Assembly (NCBI GenBank): GCA_041170785.1
Contig: JBEDND010000215.1
Location: forward strand, 1 to 8,156
Direction: 5' to 3'
From: REEB481 sp041170785
GTDB taxonomy: Bacteria > Bacteroidota > Bacteroidia > NS11-12g > UBA955
DNA length: 8,156 bases
The translations under genes were made by a program, and so were the position numbers. Numbering within the stretch: position 1 is the first letter of the stretch; the number at the start of each line of letters is the position of its first letter. The notes under the pieces were generated by a model. It did not search any database and was not told the origin of the DNA. It saw only the letters and a program-made list of their open reading frames with translations. Below, piece by piece: positions 1-6,993 of the stretch.

Positions 1-1035
1 CAAATCAAAGAGTTGATTGAATCATTAGGCATCGTTTGCCCCGTGAGTGGCACCAAGAACTGGACCGATGTGCGGCAATTCAACCTGATGTATGCCACAC
101 AAATGAGTGCCACCGAGAACGGGGAAGACAGTCTTTACCTAAGGCCCGAAACGGCTCAGGGCATTTTTGTGAATTTCCTGAATGTACAAAAGACCGGGCG
201 GATGAAAATTCCATTTGGCATAGCGCAAACCGGCAAGGCATTCCGCAATGAAATCGTGGCCCGCCAATTCATCCTGCGCATGAAGGAATTTGAGCAGATG
301 GAAATGCAGTTCTTCTGCAAGCCTGGTACAGAGCTGGAATGGTACCGCTATTGGAAGGAAGCTCGCATGAAATGGCACCTTTCCTTGGGAGCTGATGTGA
401 AGCATTATCGATTTCATGACCACGTTAAACTGGCCCATTACGCCAATGCCGCTGTAGATATTGAATTTGAATTCCCCTTCGGATTTAAGGAAGTGGAGGG
501 AATACACAGCCGCACAGATTTTGACTTGGGCAGACACGAACAATTCAGCGGCAAAAAGCTGCGCTACTTTGACCCTGAAAGCAACGAAAGCTATATCCCT
601 TATGTGGTTGAAACCAGCATTGGCCTGGATCGTTTGTTTCTGCTCACGCTTTGCCGTTCCTTTCAACTCGATGCAAGCGGCACCGAGCCACGCACCTTGT
701 TGTCGCTCCCTCCTGCCCTTGCACCGATTAAAGCCGCCATTCTGCCATTAATTAAAAAGGATGGATTGCCTGAACTGGCTGAGAACATATTTAATGACCT
801 GCGGTATGACTTCGCCTGTTACTACGAAGAAAAAGATACCATTGGCAAGCGTTACCGACGTATGGATGCCATTGGTACGCCTTATTGCATTACGGTTGAC
901 CATGACAGCCTCGCGCACGACGATGTCACGCTGCGCCACCGCGACAGCATGCACCAAGAGCGCGTGAAAATTTCTGCACTGCGTGATATACTGCATGGAA
1001 CTACCAGCATGAACAGCTTGCTGCGCAGCTTGTAA
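1..1035 (+). CDS. glyQS: Glycine--tRNA ligase, dimeric (eukaryote-like) type, C-terminal part
   Basis: This class II enzyme charges tRNA-Gly with glycine in the cytoplasm. The frame is open from base 1, so the gene is cut at its 5' end. 344 residues are visible, and by family length (about 490-515) roughly 150-170 are missing. Visible residues 12-33 (IVCPVSGTKNW then VRQFNLM) and 47-54 (LRPETAQG) belong to the catalytic core. Motif 2 is at 81-103 (FRNEI, then EFEQMEMQFF). The glycine pocket region GIHSRTDFDLGRHE is at 167-180, and motif 3 is at 205-214 (TSIGLDRLFL). The anticodon-binding domain runs from about 232 to 334, with YRRMDAIGTPYC at 285-296. The sequence follows the Bacteroidota form of the enzyme and I see no damage. 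The residue-5 TTG is not the real start, because the protein clearly continues upstream. The gene ends about 30 bases before a strong terminator and converges with the porP-like gene. Confidence 0.97.
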   Translation, partial: QIKELIESLGIVCPVSGTKNWTDVRQFNLMYATQMSATENGEDSLYLRPETAQGIFVNFLNVQKTGRMKIPFGIAQTGKAFRNEIVARQFILRMKEFEQMEMQFFCKPGTELEWYRYWKEARMKWHLSLGADVKHYRFHDHVKLAHYANAAVDIEFEFPFGFKEVEGIHSRTDFDLGRHEQFSGKKLRYFDPESNESYIPYVVETSIGLDRLFLLTLCRSFQLDASGTEPRTLLSLPPALAPIKAAILPLIKKDGLPELAENIFNDLRYDFACYYEEKDTIGKRYRRMDAIGTPYCITVDHDSLAHDDVTLRHRDSMHQERVKISALRDILHGTTSMNSLLRSL

Positions 1036-1064
1036 CCAGGTACGCAAAAGATTTACAGCATTCA

Positions 1065-1107
1065 TCAAAGAAAAAGGCAACGATTTTCACGTTGCCTTTT
1101 TCTTTGA
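1065..1107. terminator. Bidirectional intrinsic terminator
   Basis: A perfect 18-bp inverted repeat (arms 1065-1082 and 1090-1107) encloses a 7-base loop. The stem has a GC-rich centre (GGCAACG/CGTTGCC) flanked by A-rich and T-rich segments, so each strand ends in a U-rich tract. It lies between the convergent glycyl-tRNA synthetase gene (stop at 1035) and the porP-like gene (stop at 1128) and can terminate both. Confidence 0.9.
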
Positions 1108-1127
1108 AAGTTGAGGTTTTCTATCTC

Positions 1128-2507
1128 TTACCGAATGGCGGGAACCGGAGGTTTGACATTGTAAATCCAGATGCCCGGAATGTCAAGATTGGTTTCCTTA
1201 AACCTTACCACATCTGCCTGTTCGCGGGTATCACCACGGTAGATATATACATAGTAATAACTGGAGCGAACATCGCGGAATTTATACGCAGCAACACCCC
1301 TGGAGTACAACTTACGCAACAGGTGATCTGCATTGAGTTCCCGTGCATAACTTCCTACCACCACGTAATAACCCGGAGTGGTTGGTTTGTTGTTGCTTAC
1401 TGTTGGGAACATCATGGTAGAAGTATCAATACCGGGACGCAGCATCTTCATCTCTTCATAATTGTGCACCATCAGCGTATCCCGTTTTTTTACCACCGGT
1501 TCAGTTCTGGGCTTTACGGGCTGCTCTTTCACAACTGTGGGCTCCTGCACCGTTGTTGTTGTATCCAACACTTTGGGTGTCACTGCCGCCGCCTCGGCCG
1601 GAGTTGCCACGCGTGCATAACCCAAGGAAAACGATGTAAAGAGTTCGTGGGTAGCACCCAACTGTGTATTGACTGAAGTCATGGGAGCTACCCATGAATA
1701 ACCCACACGGAATACATCGCGGATGTTCATGCCTCCCATAGCCCCGCCAAGCCTGTTATCGGTAAACACCGGACCGGCCCAGATTTTTTCGCGGTAATTT
1801 ACCATAGCATTCGCCTGAATACGCGGATTTTTAAGGTCGTACAAAGTAACCAGCAATGAAGGCTCAATGCTTACTTCCAGGCCAAGGCGAATTTTGTGCA
1901 TGGCCAGCGCATTCACGATGCTTTGCAACTGGAAATCACTTCTGAAGCGGAAATAGTTGTAGTCAAAGCGAGGCTTTACAAAACGGCTTCCCGAGATTCC
2001 AACCTTAAAATCACCGGTTTGGAACATGGCTGAAGCACGCATGTCCAACCGACTGGTTCTGGTACCGAGTAGAATGGCTTCAATAACTGCATCATCGGGA
2101 TCATTGTAAATGGCCCTTGAAAGGTCAAACTTCTGATTCAGCATTCCCAAAGCCATGCCTAAATGCAGGTTTGCGCGGTCATTCAGCTGCACGGTGTACA
2201 CGTATGATGCGTTCCAGTTTTGCAGGTTGGAGAACCCTATTTTCTCCTGCGTAAACTGAATCCCGAAACCCACTTTTTTGTAGGCTACCGGCACGGCAAT
2301 ATTGAGCGACATATTCTCCGGGGTTCCGGGAATATTCGTGTACATGTGGTTGTAGAAGAGGCTCACACTGCCAAGCCCACGGCTGTTGATGGCTGCCGGC
2401 GAAACCATTGAGGGCTCCAGGCTGAACTGATCAAACCTGGTGGTTGTTTGCGCAACTACCGATCCGGTAAGCAGGCCCAACGCGAAGATGATTGTTGATT
2501 TTTTCAC
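1128..2507 (-). CDS. PorP/SprF-family T9SS outer membrane protein with C-terminal SPOR domain
   Basis: Predicted 459-residue protein of the PorP/SprF family, outer membrane beta-barrels that partner T9SS substrates carrying type B sorting domains. Residues 1-20 form a signal peptide (MKKSTIIFAL..VVAQ, likely cut after AQ20). Residues 21-300 are rich in alternating aromatic and polar strands (FGIQFTQEKIGFSN, LNLHLG-like strands) with the PorP-like opening EPSMVSPAAINSRG and the closing GATHELFTSFSLGY. Residues 301-345 are a Pro/Thr/Val/Lys-rich linker. Residues 378-452 look like a SPOR domain (GYYVVVGSY, then YYYVYIYRGDTREQA), which in other proteins binds peptidoglycan denuded of stem peptides. 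I chose the GTG at 2505-2507 because AGGAGGG lies 7 bases upstream and a signal peptide follows directly; the longer open frame upstream overlaps the adhesin gene. It sits 16 bases behind the adhesin stop, so the two are almost certainly co-transcribed. The family call is good; the role as partner of this particular adhesin is inferred from position. Confidence 0.85.
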   Translation of the reverse strand: MKKSTIIFALGLLTGSVVAQTTTRFDQFSLEPSMVSPAAINSRGLGSVSLFYNHMYTNIPGTPENMSLNIAVPVAYKKVGFGIQFTQEKIGFSNLQNWNASYVYTVQLNDRANLHLGMALGMLNQKFDLSRAIYNDPDDAVIEAILLGTRTSRLDMRASAMFQTGDFKVGISGSRFVKPRFDYNYFRFRSDFQLQSIVNALAMHKIRLGLEVSIEPSLLVTLYDLKNPRIQANAMVNYREKIWAGPVFTDNRLGGAMGGMNIRDVFRVGYSWVAPMTSVNTQLGATHELFTSFSLGYARVATPAEAAAVTPKVLDTTTTVQEPTVVKEQPVKPRTEPVVKKRDTLMVHNYEEMKMLRPGIDTSTMMFPTVSNNKPTTPGYYVVVGSYARELNADHLLRKLYSRGVAAYKFRDVRSSYYYVYIYRGDTREQADVVRFKETNLDIPGIWIYNVKPPVPAIR

Positions 2508-2514
2508 AGTACGA

Positions 2515-2521
2515 CCCTCCT
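2515..2521 (-). promoter_or_regulatory. Strong Shine-Dalgarno site fixing the GTG start of the porP-like gene
   Basis: AGGAGGG read on the minus strand, 7 bases before the GTG at 2507 and only 2 bases after the adhesin stop codon (TAA, 2526-2524). It decides the start of the downstream gene. It is notable because the other genes here have weak sites or none, as is usual in Bacteroidota. Confidence 0.75.
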
Positions 2522-2523
2522 GA

Positions 2524-5445
2524 TTACCTGATGATTTGAACATATCCTTTATATGGTTCCGGCTCAAACGGACATTCCAACTGATAGAAGTAAACCCCTT
2601 CAGGCAACTTCGTTCCGCGGAATGTTCCATCCCAGTCATTGTTGTAATTGCTGGCACTAAAAACCAGTATTCCCTGATTGTTGTATATGCGCACCGAACA
2701 GAGGTCGGCCATGGGCAATTCTTTCAAGTCCCAAACGTCATTCTTTCGGTCGCCATTGGGTGTAATCAGGTTTGGAATGCGGATAAATCCAGGCTCGGTA
2801 ATGTCAACAAATACAGTGTCATATCCAATACAGCCATTGCTGTCTGTGGCTTCCAGGTAGAATGTTGTTGGCACCAAAGGCCTGCTCTTCGGATTTTGCA
2901 CACCTGGGTTGTCCAGCGCAGAGGTAGGTTTCCAGTTATAGGTGCTTCCTCCGCTGCCGTTGAGGTTGATGAAACGTCCTTTCACCAAAATGGTATCAGT
3001 TCCCGCAGAAACCTTAGGCGCAGGGTAGCGTTTTACCAAGATGCTGTCTTCTACAAAACACTGCGGACCATTAAAGGACCTCACGCGGTATAAACCCGGG
3101 GTACGGAACAGTCGGGTCCGCATGGTTTGATTGTCATGCATCCACATCACAGATGTGCCGCCACTAACATCCACCAACAGTGAATCGCCGGGGCAAAACG
3201 GATTATTGGCGCCGGCGGTAATCGCAATGGTAGGTGTTGCAGCAATCGTTACCTGACGGCGCATCGAATCTGCACAACCTTCAGCATTCGTAACTACATA
3301 AAGTACACTATAGCTTCCTGCACTCATGTATTGATGGTCCACAGAATCACCACTTCCACCATTCATATCTCCAAAATCCCAGGTTCTGCTTACAATAGGA
3401 CTGGCAGAAGTGCTGGCGGAATCACGGAATTCTGTGATTTTGGGGAAACAAGGTGCGTTCACACGGAAGCCGGCATACACCCGCGCTTTAACAATATAAA
3501 CACGGGTAATGCTGTCCTTACATCCATTTTTGGTTTCCAGAAGCAACTTCACCACTTTGGTTCCGGAGTTCAAATAGGATTTGGATTTATTGGTGAAATA
3601 AGACTGGGTTCCATCACCCCAATAAAACCAGCCATCAAGGCCCTGGCCCTGAAAATTCTGGCTGTAATCCGTGAATTTGAAATTGTTTCCGGGGAAGCAC
3701 TGCATGGAATCATTGCCCGGAAGTCCCGGAGTAAGTGCAAACGAAGCAATGGGTGCGCGGAAGATGGTTACATTCTTGCGTATTGAATCAACACAGCCTT
3801 GCAGCGAGCGCACCTCCAGCTTGATGTCGTAAGTTCCTTCCGTGGGGAAATACCGCTGCGTAATCTTCTTGTTGGAGAAGAAGGTATTGCCCTCATACCA
3901 ATTGAAGCCCACCAAAGAATCACCCGGGCCTTGTATGGATTCGAGTTTCAAAGTATCGCCCTTACACAGATTCGAAGTAGTGAAGTCCGGTATTGGAATG
4001 GCATAAACATCCACTTTACGCAGCAAGGAATTGCTGCATCCTGCAGAAGATGTTACAGAGAGCACCACGTCATAAGTGCCGGGTGCACCATAGGTATAGG
4101 TGAAATTTTTCAGCGATGTGGTAAATCCGTCGCCAAGGTCCCAGTTTCGTGCTACAATGGAATCAGATCCAAAAACCACACTCAGATCTTTAAAGTTGAT
4201 GGAATCTCCAAGACATACGTTACCGGCACTGAAGTTAGCAAGTGGAGCGCGCAGCAGGGAAATCACGCGTTTGGAAGTGTCACTGCGCCCAAGGGAGTTA
4301 AAAACAACCAGGGTTACGGTGTAAGGGCCGGTACCGGGAAAACGGAACACCGGGTTTTGGAGGTTTGAAGTGTCATCGGTTCTGAATGGCACACCAAAAT
4401 TCCAGTGCCAGCGGGTAAGCGTTCCCGGGAATGTAGCTGAGGAATCCAGGAACTGTATGTCTGTTTTTTCGCATTTGCCGTTCCAGCCGAAATATGCAAA
4501 TGGGAAGCGTGCACCCAGCGGATTAAAACCGTCGGTGGTGTTGGCAAGGGTAAAATATCCCACCGAATCGGCTGCCGTGGTTGCTGTGATGGCGCCTGTT
4601 GGGGCGCCTGTTCCTACCCCGCCTAAATTCTGCCAGGGCAAGCCCACCTTGCGAAAGGCCACACGCAGCTTAGAAGTTTGAAAAACTTCGTCGTTATTGG
4701 TGGTATCGTCGTAGTTAAGCGTTGGAAAAATGGAAGAAGGAACGGCCAGTCCAATCTTGGAAAGTTCCCAATAATGGACCAGCGAAATATTCTTAATCCC
4801 TGCAGGAAGTGGCCCTGTAGGCGCTGCCGATGCATATACACGAACTCCGTATGCCGTGGTTGCCATTACATTCTGATTGAAGGTAATGAGCATGGGCCGG
4901 TAATCGGTTTTGTCTCCTACAGGATAGAACAAGGACGCGCCAGAAGTCAGGGAATTTTCAATGTACAACCTGCCATCCACATAACTGTTGCTGCTTCCGC
5001 CAATGATTCTTCCTGTTACTTGAACAATGAATTGCAGCAGCGGACTGCTGGCATCTACTTTTCCATTGGTCAGCACCAGCGAATCTCTTACCTTGAACGT
5101 ACTTCCGACCAGGTTGAGGGTGATTCCCGCAGTATCTATCCAAAGGGTGCGCACCTGAACATTGGCAAACTGAAACACCAAGGATTTGGTGATGCGCACC
5201 GACTCATTGTACGTGCCATCAGCCATATAGATGTTATCGTTGGGTGCTGCGATGCGCAGCGCTGCATTAATGGTTTTTTTAGGCCCTGTGGTACCGCCCA
5301 TGAACGTTCCTTGCTGACCATTCCAGGCATCATTGCCGGAAACGACATCAACGTAAACAGTAGCTGCCTGCAGCAGGCCAAAGTAAAGGGAGGCTGCGCA
5401 AAGAACACCTATGCGAAGGTTGCGCGTCCAATATGTTGTTTTCAT
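2524..5445 (-). CDS. Large secreted PKD-repeat adhesin with T9SS type B (CHU_C) sorting domain
   Basis: 973-residue surface protein exported by Sec and then T9SS. Residues 1-27 are a signal peptide (hydrophobic core GVLCAASLYFGLLQA). Residues 29-155 resemble the start of a right-handed beta-helix of the DUF1565/pectate-lyase-like kind (VYVDVVSGNDAWNG, GPKKTINAAL, MADGTYNESV). Residues 160-315 form a beta-rich segment with YPVG..DYRP, a pattern seen in other T9SS cargo. Five PKD-like modules follow at about 325-395, 403-480, 486-562, 570-652 and 656-736, recognised by WxxGDG/WDFGD and the closing PGTYDVVLSV-type strand. Two Ig-like modules occupy about 738-805 and 808-882. Residues 888-973 are a type B sorting domain (FIRIPNLITPNGDRKNDVW, VRIYNNQG, WDG, LPEGVYFYQL). 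I chose the ATG at 5445 because it opens a clean signal peptide; an in-frame GTG at 5505 would add 20 unhelpful residues. Ligand unknown. It pairs with the porP-like gene downstream. Confidence 0.9.
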   Translation of the reverse strand: MKTTYWTRNLRIGVLCAASLYFGLLQAATVYVDVVSGNDAWNGQQGTFMGGTTGPKKTINAALRIAAPNDNIYMADGTYNESVRITKSLVFQFANVQVRTLWIDTAGITLNLVGSTFKVRDSLVLTNGKVDASSPLLQFIVQVTGRIIGGSSNSYVDGRLYIENSLTSGASLFYPVGDKTDYRPMLITFNQNVMATTAYGVRVYASAAPTGPLPAGIKNISLVHYWELSKIGLAVPSSIFPTLNYDDTTNNDEVFQTSKLRVAFRKVGLPWQNLGGVGTGAPTGAITATTAADSVGYFTLANTTDGFNPLGARFPFAYFGWNGKCEKTDIQFLDSSATFPGTLTRWHWNFGVPFRTDDTSNLQNPVFRFPGTGPYTVTLVVFNSLGRSDTSKRVISLLRAPLANFSAGNVCLGDSINFKDLSVVFGSDSIVARNWDLGDGFTTSLKNFTYTYGAPGTYDVVLSVTSSAGCSNSLLRKVDVYAIPIPDFTTSNLCKGDTLKLESIQGPGDSLVGFNWYEGNTFFSNKKITQRYFPTEGTYDIKLEVRSLQGCVDSIRKNVTIFRAPIASFALTPGLPGNDSMQCFPGNNFKFTDYSQNFQGQGLDGWFYWGDGTQSYFTNKSKSYLNSGTKVVKLLLETKNGCKDSITRVYIVKARVYAGFRVNAPCFPKITEFRDSASTSASPIVSRTWDFGDMNGGSGDSVDHQYMSAGSYSVLYVVTNAEGCADSMRRQVTIAATPTIAITAGANNPFCPGDSLLVDVSGGTSVMWMHDNQTMRTRLFRTPGLYRVRSFNGPQCFVEDSILVKRYPAPKVSAGTDTILVKGRFINLNGSGGSTYNWKPTSALDNPGVQNPKSRPLVPTTFYLEATDSNGCIGYDTVFVDITEPGFIRIPNLITPNGDRKNDVWDLKELPMADLCSVRIYNNQGILVFSASNYNNDWDGTFRGTKLPEGVYFYQLECPFEPEPYKGYVQIIR

Positions 5446-5492
5446 CAGTCTAAGGGCAATATTAGGTCTTAGACTGATTCCGGCAAGTCTAG
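5444..5492 (-). promoter_or_regulatory. Start-codon hairpin with a competing third arm, adhesin leader
   Basis: Bases 5444-5454 and 5468-5478 form a perfect 11-bp inverted repeat with a 13-base loop. In the minus-strand transcript the 3' arm ends in the AU of the adhesin AUG (5445-5443), so folding would bury the start codon. The arm core AGTCTA occurs again at 5486-5491 and can pair instead with TAGACT at 5470-5475 (6 bp, 10-base loop); the two folds exclude each other. No clear Shine-Dalgarno site is present. The repeats are directly visible; a regulatory role is inferred. Confidence 0.5.
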
Positions 5493-5541
5493 TTGCCTGA
5501 AGCACCCCTTAAGATATACACATATTCACACGTGCACGCAA
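5484..5541 (-). promoter_or_regulatory. Candidate promoter(s) for the adhesin operon
   Basis: Two weak minus-strand matches to the Bacteroidota promoter (TTG around -33, TAnnTTTG around -7). One is TATATCTT at 5518-5511 with TTG at 5541-5539, 20 bases apart. The other is TAGACTTG at 5491-5484, five of six fixed -7 positions, but without a good -33 element; it would start the transcript almost exactly at the leader hairpin. The rest of this gap (5493-5568) holds only a 6-bp hairpin (arms 5549-5554 and 5558-5563) without a U tract. I cannot tell which promoter is used. Confidence 0.25.
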
Positions 5542-5568
5542 TTCATGTACCCAACATTTGGGTTCACC

Positions 5569-6138
5569 TTAACCTGCTTCCGCTTCAACAGCAACCACTT
5601 CGGGCACCATGCGGCGCAGTAGATTTTCGATGCCTGCCTTCAGGGTCATGGTACTGCTCGGACATCCACTGCAACTTCCTTTTAAAGTTACCGTAACAAT
5701 GCCTTCCTGAAAACTTTTAAAGTCAATGGCGCCGCCATCCATCTCAACCGCGGGGCGCACATGATCTTCGAGCAACTGTCGGATTTTGCGTTCTATTTCA
5801 GTTTCCTGCTCAGGTGTAAGCTGCTTCAAGGGATGCACAATATCCTTACCCGATTCAATCCACTCCTGCAAAAAATTGCGTACATCAGGAATCAGGTCAA
5901 ACCACTCATATGTTTCATTTTTGGTAATGCTCACAAAATTGTTCATGATGAACACACCGTTTACAAATGGTAATTCAAAGAGGGCCTTGGCCAGCGGTGC
6001 ATCATCTGTGGAATCCGCAGTGCGGAAATCTGCGCTGTCATTGGGCAACAACATCTTGTTGCACACAAACTTCATGCTCGCAGGGTTTGGAGTCGCCTCG
6101 GCGTATATCGTGATTACTTCGTGCATCTGCTTTTCCAT
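5569..6138 (-). CDS. nfu: Nfu-type iron-sulfur cluster scaffold/carrier (NifU family)
   Basis: 189-residue cytoplasmic protein that binds or carries a 4Fe-4S cluster and passes it to client enzymes. Residues 9-97 are an Nfu N-terminal domain (YAEATPNPASMKFVCNK at the start, LFELPFVNGVFIMNNFVSITK at 53-73). Residues 112-182 are the NifU C-terminal domain (LEDHVRPAVEMDGGAIDF, then CSGCPSSTMTLKAGIENLL), with the cluster-binding CxxC at Cys156 and Cys159. Length and domain order match the mitochondrial Nfu1-like form common in Bacteroidota and differ from E. coli NfuA, whose N-terminal domain is A-type. Two in-frame ATGs lie 12 bases apart (6138 and 6126). AAGG abuts the first and lies 12 bases from the second, so the true start is uncertain and the protein may begin MHEVITIYAE. 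It appears to be a single-gene unit with its own promoter and an upstream terminator. No other Fe-S assembly genes are nearby. Confidence 0.93.
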   Translation of the reverse strand: MEKQMHEVITIYAEATPNPASMKFVCNKMLLPNDSADFRTADSTDDAPLAKALFELPFVNGVFIMNNFVSITKNETYEWFDLIPDVRNFLQEWIESGKDIVHPLKQLTPEQETEIERKIRQLLEDHVRPAVEMDGGAIDFKSFQEGIVTVTLKGSCSGCPSSTMTLKAGIENLLRRMVPEVVAVEAEAG

Positions 6139-6158
6139 CCTTATTTAGAATTGTTCTA

Positions 6159-6166
6159 CAAAAATA
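6159..6166 (-). promoter_or_regulatory. Bacteroidota -7 promoter box of the nfu gene
   Basis: TATTTTTG on the minus strand matches TAnnTTTG at all fixed positions. It lies 20 bases before the first ATG, which leaves a leader of roughly 14 bases. The -33 element is poor (TCG instead of TTG at the expected distance). Confidence 0.5.
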
Positions 6167-6218
6167 GCCAAATTTCCTTGTCATCGCCGAATGATGCCGA
6201 AACGATAGATTTTTCCCC

Positions 6219-6255
6219 AAAAAAAAATAGAAAGGCACATCTTCAGATGCACCTT
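6219..6255 (-). terminator. Intrinsic terminator of the protease-lipoprotein unit
   Basis: In the minus-strand RNA an 11-bp stem (arms 6255-6245 and 6242-6232, 2-base spacer) is followed three bases later by nine U residues (6227-6219). Two of the pairs are G-U wobbles in this direction and would be C-A mismatches in the other, so the element suits minus-strand transcription. It lies 34 bases past the lipoprotein stop and before the nfu promoter. Confidence 0.8.
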
Positions 6256-6288
6256 CCGGTTTTGCTGTTAACAATGAATGCACTGTGT

Positions 6289-6981
6289 TTAGCGCACCAA
6301 CCTATTCTTCTTCAGGCTGTCGCCATATTGCTCCCTGAATATACGGGCATCTTGGGCCAGGTTGCTCAGAAATTCACGTTCATTCATTGGCTCCCGAAGG
6401 TTGTGGCCTTTGTAGGAACTAAAGACAGATGCCGCCGGGTTGGATTGTTGCATGCTGTTTGCCTCACCGATGAGGTAAAAAGTTGCATTTAAATTAGCCA
6501 CCCGAACCATGCTTATGGCGCCTTGCAGTTTCGGATTTAATAAAAATAAGGTGTTTAACTCTTCTGTAACAACACGATCGCCCAAACCGGTGATGGTAAA
6601 TTGTGCATCCTGCTGACTCAGGTAGGCCACAGCAATGACCGACCCATTGTGGAGGTAGGGCACCAGCATATTTCCTTCTTCCGTGGCCATTTTGTAAAGA
6701 TTCATGCCGGTATCTGCTTGTATAAGCACATCCGGATTCAGGCTCAGGATTTTGATTCCGGCAGCAGGCGCTGCATTCCGCAGGGCTTCTTTGTCAATGG
6801 CCAAATCAACCTTTTGTTCAATAGCCGCCAACATATCTGACTGGGCTGCCTTGCCTGCGTCGGCAAGGGTAGGAAACGAATTGGGTCGTTGGCCATCATC
6901 GGCTTTCTTCTGGTTCATCTGGGTACAACTTGCAATTCCAGCCGCGCACAAGATGTATAGTGTTTTATTGAAATTGGTCAT
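6289..6981 (-). CDS. Lipoprotein of unknown function, partner of the C70-like protease
   Basis: 230-residue predicted lipoprotein; I do not recognise the family. Residues 1-18 are a signal peptide with lipobox GIASC, so Cys19 should be lipidated and the protein held in the envelope. A polar spacer (20-45) leads to a helix-like segment at 41-70 (AAQSDMLAAIEQKVDLAI). Residues 76-175 look alpha/beta (IKILSLNP, LVPYLHNGSVIAVAYLS, FTITGLG, ELNTLFLLNPKLQGAISMVRVANLNATFYLIG). A charged helical tail follows (about 199-225, EREFLSNLAQDARIFREQYG). Only one cysteine remains after processing if Cys12 is removed with the signal. It starts 12 bases after the protease stop, so the two are very likely one transcript, which suggests a role as inhibitor, chaperone or partner of the protease; that is inference. 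No clear Shine-Dalgarno site is seen. The start at 6981 gives a normal lipoprotein signal and I trust it. Confidence 0.8.
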   Translation of the reverse strand: MTNFNKTLYILCAAGIASCTQMNQKKADDGQRPNSFPTLADAGKAAQSDMLAAIEQKVDLAIDKEALRNAAPAAGIKILSLNPDVLIQADTGMNLYKMATEEGNMLVPYLHNGSVIAVAYLSQQDAQFTITGLGDRVVTEELNTLFLLNPKLQGAISMVRVANLNATFYLIGEANSMQQSNPAASVFSSYKGHNLREPMNEREFLSNLAQDARIFREQYGDSLKKNRLVR

Positions 6982-6993
6982 GTTTTCAGGGTA

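Noticed and set aside
139..666. 175-codon open frame on the minus strand inside the glycyl-tRNA synthetase gene
   Set aside because: It is antisense to highly conserved synthetase motifs, and the translation matches nothing I recognise.
1092..1676. 194-codon open frame on the plus strand opposite the porP-like gene
   Set aside because: Its translation starts inside the terminator arm, is rich in Cys and His without pattern, and lies wholly antisense to a well-supported gene.
2508..2657. 50-codon N-terminal extension of the porP-like gene
   Set aside because: It overlaps the adhesin sorting domain and would place the signal peptide inside the protein. The GTG at 2507 has a strong ribosome binding site.
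4678..5472. 264-codon open frame on the plus strand opposite the N-terminal part of the adhesin
   Set aside because: The minus strand carries an unmistakable signal peptide and domain structure here. The plus frame gives no recognisable motif and mirrors the coding bias of the real gene.
5446..5505. 20-codon extension of the adhesin from GTG at 5505
   Set aside because: It adds a stretch with no signal-peptide function ahead of a normal signal peptide. I kept it only as a minor alternative because of the hairpin over the ATG.
5549..5563. Small hairpin (6-bp arms, 3-base loop) after the nfu stop, considered as a terminator
   Set aside because: The stem is short and no U tract follows on the minus strand, so nfu transcripts may read on toward the adhesin gene.
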